From RFPI01 sp964398195 (GTDB lineage Bacteria; Pseudomonadota; Gammaproteobacteria; Burkholderiales; Methylophilaceae), in the NCBI GenBank assembly GCA_964398195.1, contig CAYNLW010000029.1:1-15379 (forward strand): DNA of 15,379 bases, written 5' to 3'. The first letter of the stretch is position 1, and every line of letters starts with the position of its first letter. The notes below the pieces were generated by a model that was not told the origin of the DNA, made no database searches, and saw only the letters and a program-made list of their open reading frames with translations. A program made the translations under genes and the position numbers. Shown piece by piece: positions 15,150-15,379 of this stretch.

Positions 15150-15219
15150 AAATCGCCTTTCCTTTGCGCCAATAACCCGCTCCAATAATCCTGATGATGG
15201 TAAAACAAATCCATATAAA
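15127..15219 (-). pseudogene. brnT: truncated brnT toxin gene remnant (C-terminal ~30 codons)
   Basis: On the minus strand, in a different frame from brnA, the 30 codons before a TAG (15129-15127) read with IIRIIGAGYWRKGKAIYE in the middle and end ESENQI. I recognise this as the C-terminal end of BrnT-type ribonuclease toxins, which have (V/I)RI(I/F)GAGYWRKGK.IYE. A stop codon (TAA at 15222-15220) closes the frame upstream. Another frame just before it gives KYGNLYGFVL, which may be the preceding BrnT strand after a frameshift. Between here and the tRNA-Ser terminator (about 75 bases) there is no room for the N-terminal two thirds that hold the catalytic residues. The toxin is therefore almost certainly inactive. 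The family assignment is from memory of the motif, not from a search. Confidence 0.7.
15156..15162 (-). promoter_or_regulatory. Shine-Dalgarno site of brnA, inside the brnT remnant
   Basis: The minus strand reads GGAAAGG six bases before the brnA ATG. It lies inside the conserved RKGKAIYE codons of the brnT remnant. This selects the 80-residue start over the upstream TTG, and it may explain why this end of brnT was kept. Confidence 0.75.
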
Positions 15220-15238
15220 TTACCATATTTTTATATGG
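15211..15238. repeat. CCATAT/ATATGG inverted repeats upstream of brnA
   Basis: CCATAT occurs at 15211-15216 and 15223-15228 and its complement ATATGG at 15233-15238. The last two form a perfect 6-bp dyad around TTTT. CopG-like antitoxins bind short palindromes near their promoter, so this could be an operator. It may instead be ordinary AT-rich intergenic DNA. No convincing promoter hexamers were found around it. Confidence 0.4.
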
Positions 15239-15295
15239 CAATAAGTCTGTATTTTTAGGAATTTATCAAGGCTGTTGTTGAAAAACTTTAGACAT

Positions 15296-15322
15296 AAAAA
15301 AACCAACGACTGTGCGTTGGTT
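15296..15322 (-). terminator. intrinsic terminator of the tRNA-Ser transcript
   Basis: On the minus strand AACCAACG and CGTTGGTT form a perfect 8-bp stem around a six-base loop, followed directly by a run of T residues. It begins seven bases after the tRNA-Ser CCA end, so it ends the tRNA transcript. It also insulates brnA from that promoter. Confidence 0.88.
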
Positions 15323-15328
15323 AATTTT

Positions 15329-15379
15329 TGGCGGAGAGAGAGGGATTCGAACCCTCGACAGAGTTGCCCCTGTGCCACC
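15329..15379 (-). tRNA. tRNA-Ser, 3' half (5' part beyond the window)
   Basis: The minus strand ends CTCTCTCCGCCA with encoded CCA, preceded by a T arm GAGGG-TTCGAAT-CCCTC. A long variable arm, with ACAG pairing CTGT around GGGCAACT, comes before that. A discriminator G, a GGAGAGA-type acceptor stem and a long variable arm fit serine tRNA. The anticodon lies outside the window, so the isoacceptor cannot be named. Confidence 0.92.

Noticed and set aside
15150..15185. Extended 92-residue BrnA starting at an upstream TTG
   Set aside because: The extra residues ERVIGAKERRF have no ribosome-binding site before them, and the DNA is explained by the BrnT remnant in another frame. The ATG at 15149 has a strong site.
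14907..15219. A functional brnTA toxin-antitoxin module
   Set aside because: The toxin frame covers only about 30 C-terminal codons behind a stop codon, too little for an active ribonuclease.
14977..15258. 93-residue plus-strand open frame over brnA and its upstream region
   Set aside because: It is antisense to the BrnA frame, which has a clear family pattern and ribosome-binding site. The translated sequence resembles nothing I recognise.
1..15379. CRISPR arrays, insertion sequences, integrases or phage genes
   Set aside because: No regularly spaced repeats, transposase or integrase motifs, or long terminal inverted repeats were seen on either strand. The tRNA-Ser 3' end has no repeated copy nearby that would suggest an integrated element.

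Overview
This window looks like chromosomal DNA from a moderately AT-rich betaproteobacterium. The gene order tig-clpP-clpX-lon-hupB, a tRNA-Leu(TAG) directly ahead of tig, and the protein sequences suggest Nitrosomonadales, possibly Methylophilaceae. The order is a recognised proteobacterial arrangement. The finer taxonomic placement is inference.

Positions 1-6260 (minus strand) hold a protein quality-control cluster. Read in the direction of transcription it runs: tRNA-Leu(TAG) with its own sigma-70 type promoter, trigger factor (tig), ClpP peptidase, ClpX unfoldase, Lon protease, then the first 11 codons of the nucleoid protein HU (hupB), cut by the window edge. Trigger factor folds nascent chains on the ribosome. 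ClpXP and Lon degrade tagged, damaged or regulatory proteins. A good match to a heat-shock (sigma-32) promoter lies before lon and a strong sigma-70 promoter lies before hupB, so both can be transcribed separately from the upstream genes.

Positions 6388-12079 (plus strand) hold a tightly packed three-gene tripartite efflux operon in the order outer-membrane factor, periplasmic adaptor, RND inner-membrane pump, the same order as czcCBA. The pump is related to heavy-metal RND pumps, but its TM4 proton-relay motif matches neither the classical CzcA nor the CusA pattern. The adaptor is short and divergent. No regulator gene is linked, so the substrate cannot be read from this window.

Positions 12083-14824 (minus strand) hold glnE, the bifunctional adenylyltransferase/adenylyl-removing enzyme that controls glutamine synthetase. 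It converges on the RND pump gene with only 3 bases between the stop codons. Upstream of glnE (14907-15219) lies an intact BrnA-type antitoxin gene overlapping the last 30 codons of a BrnT toxin gene. The rest of that toxin gene is missing, so this appears to be a decayed toxin-antitoxin locus. The window ends in a tRNA-Ser (minus strand, 5' part outside the window) followed by a clear intrinsic terminator.

Most of the window is ordinary housekeeping DNA. The parts most worth a second look are the atypical RND pump and adaptor, the orphaned antitoxin, and several small regulatory hairpins and inverted repeats. I found no CRISPR array, insertion sequence or integrase, and no stretch over 300 bases without a gene. 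I did not find a clearly new multi-gene system.
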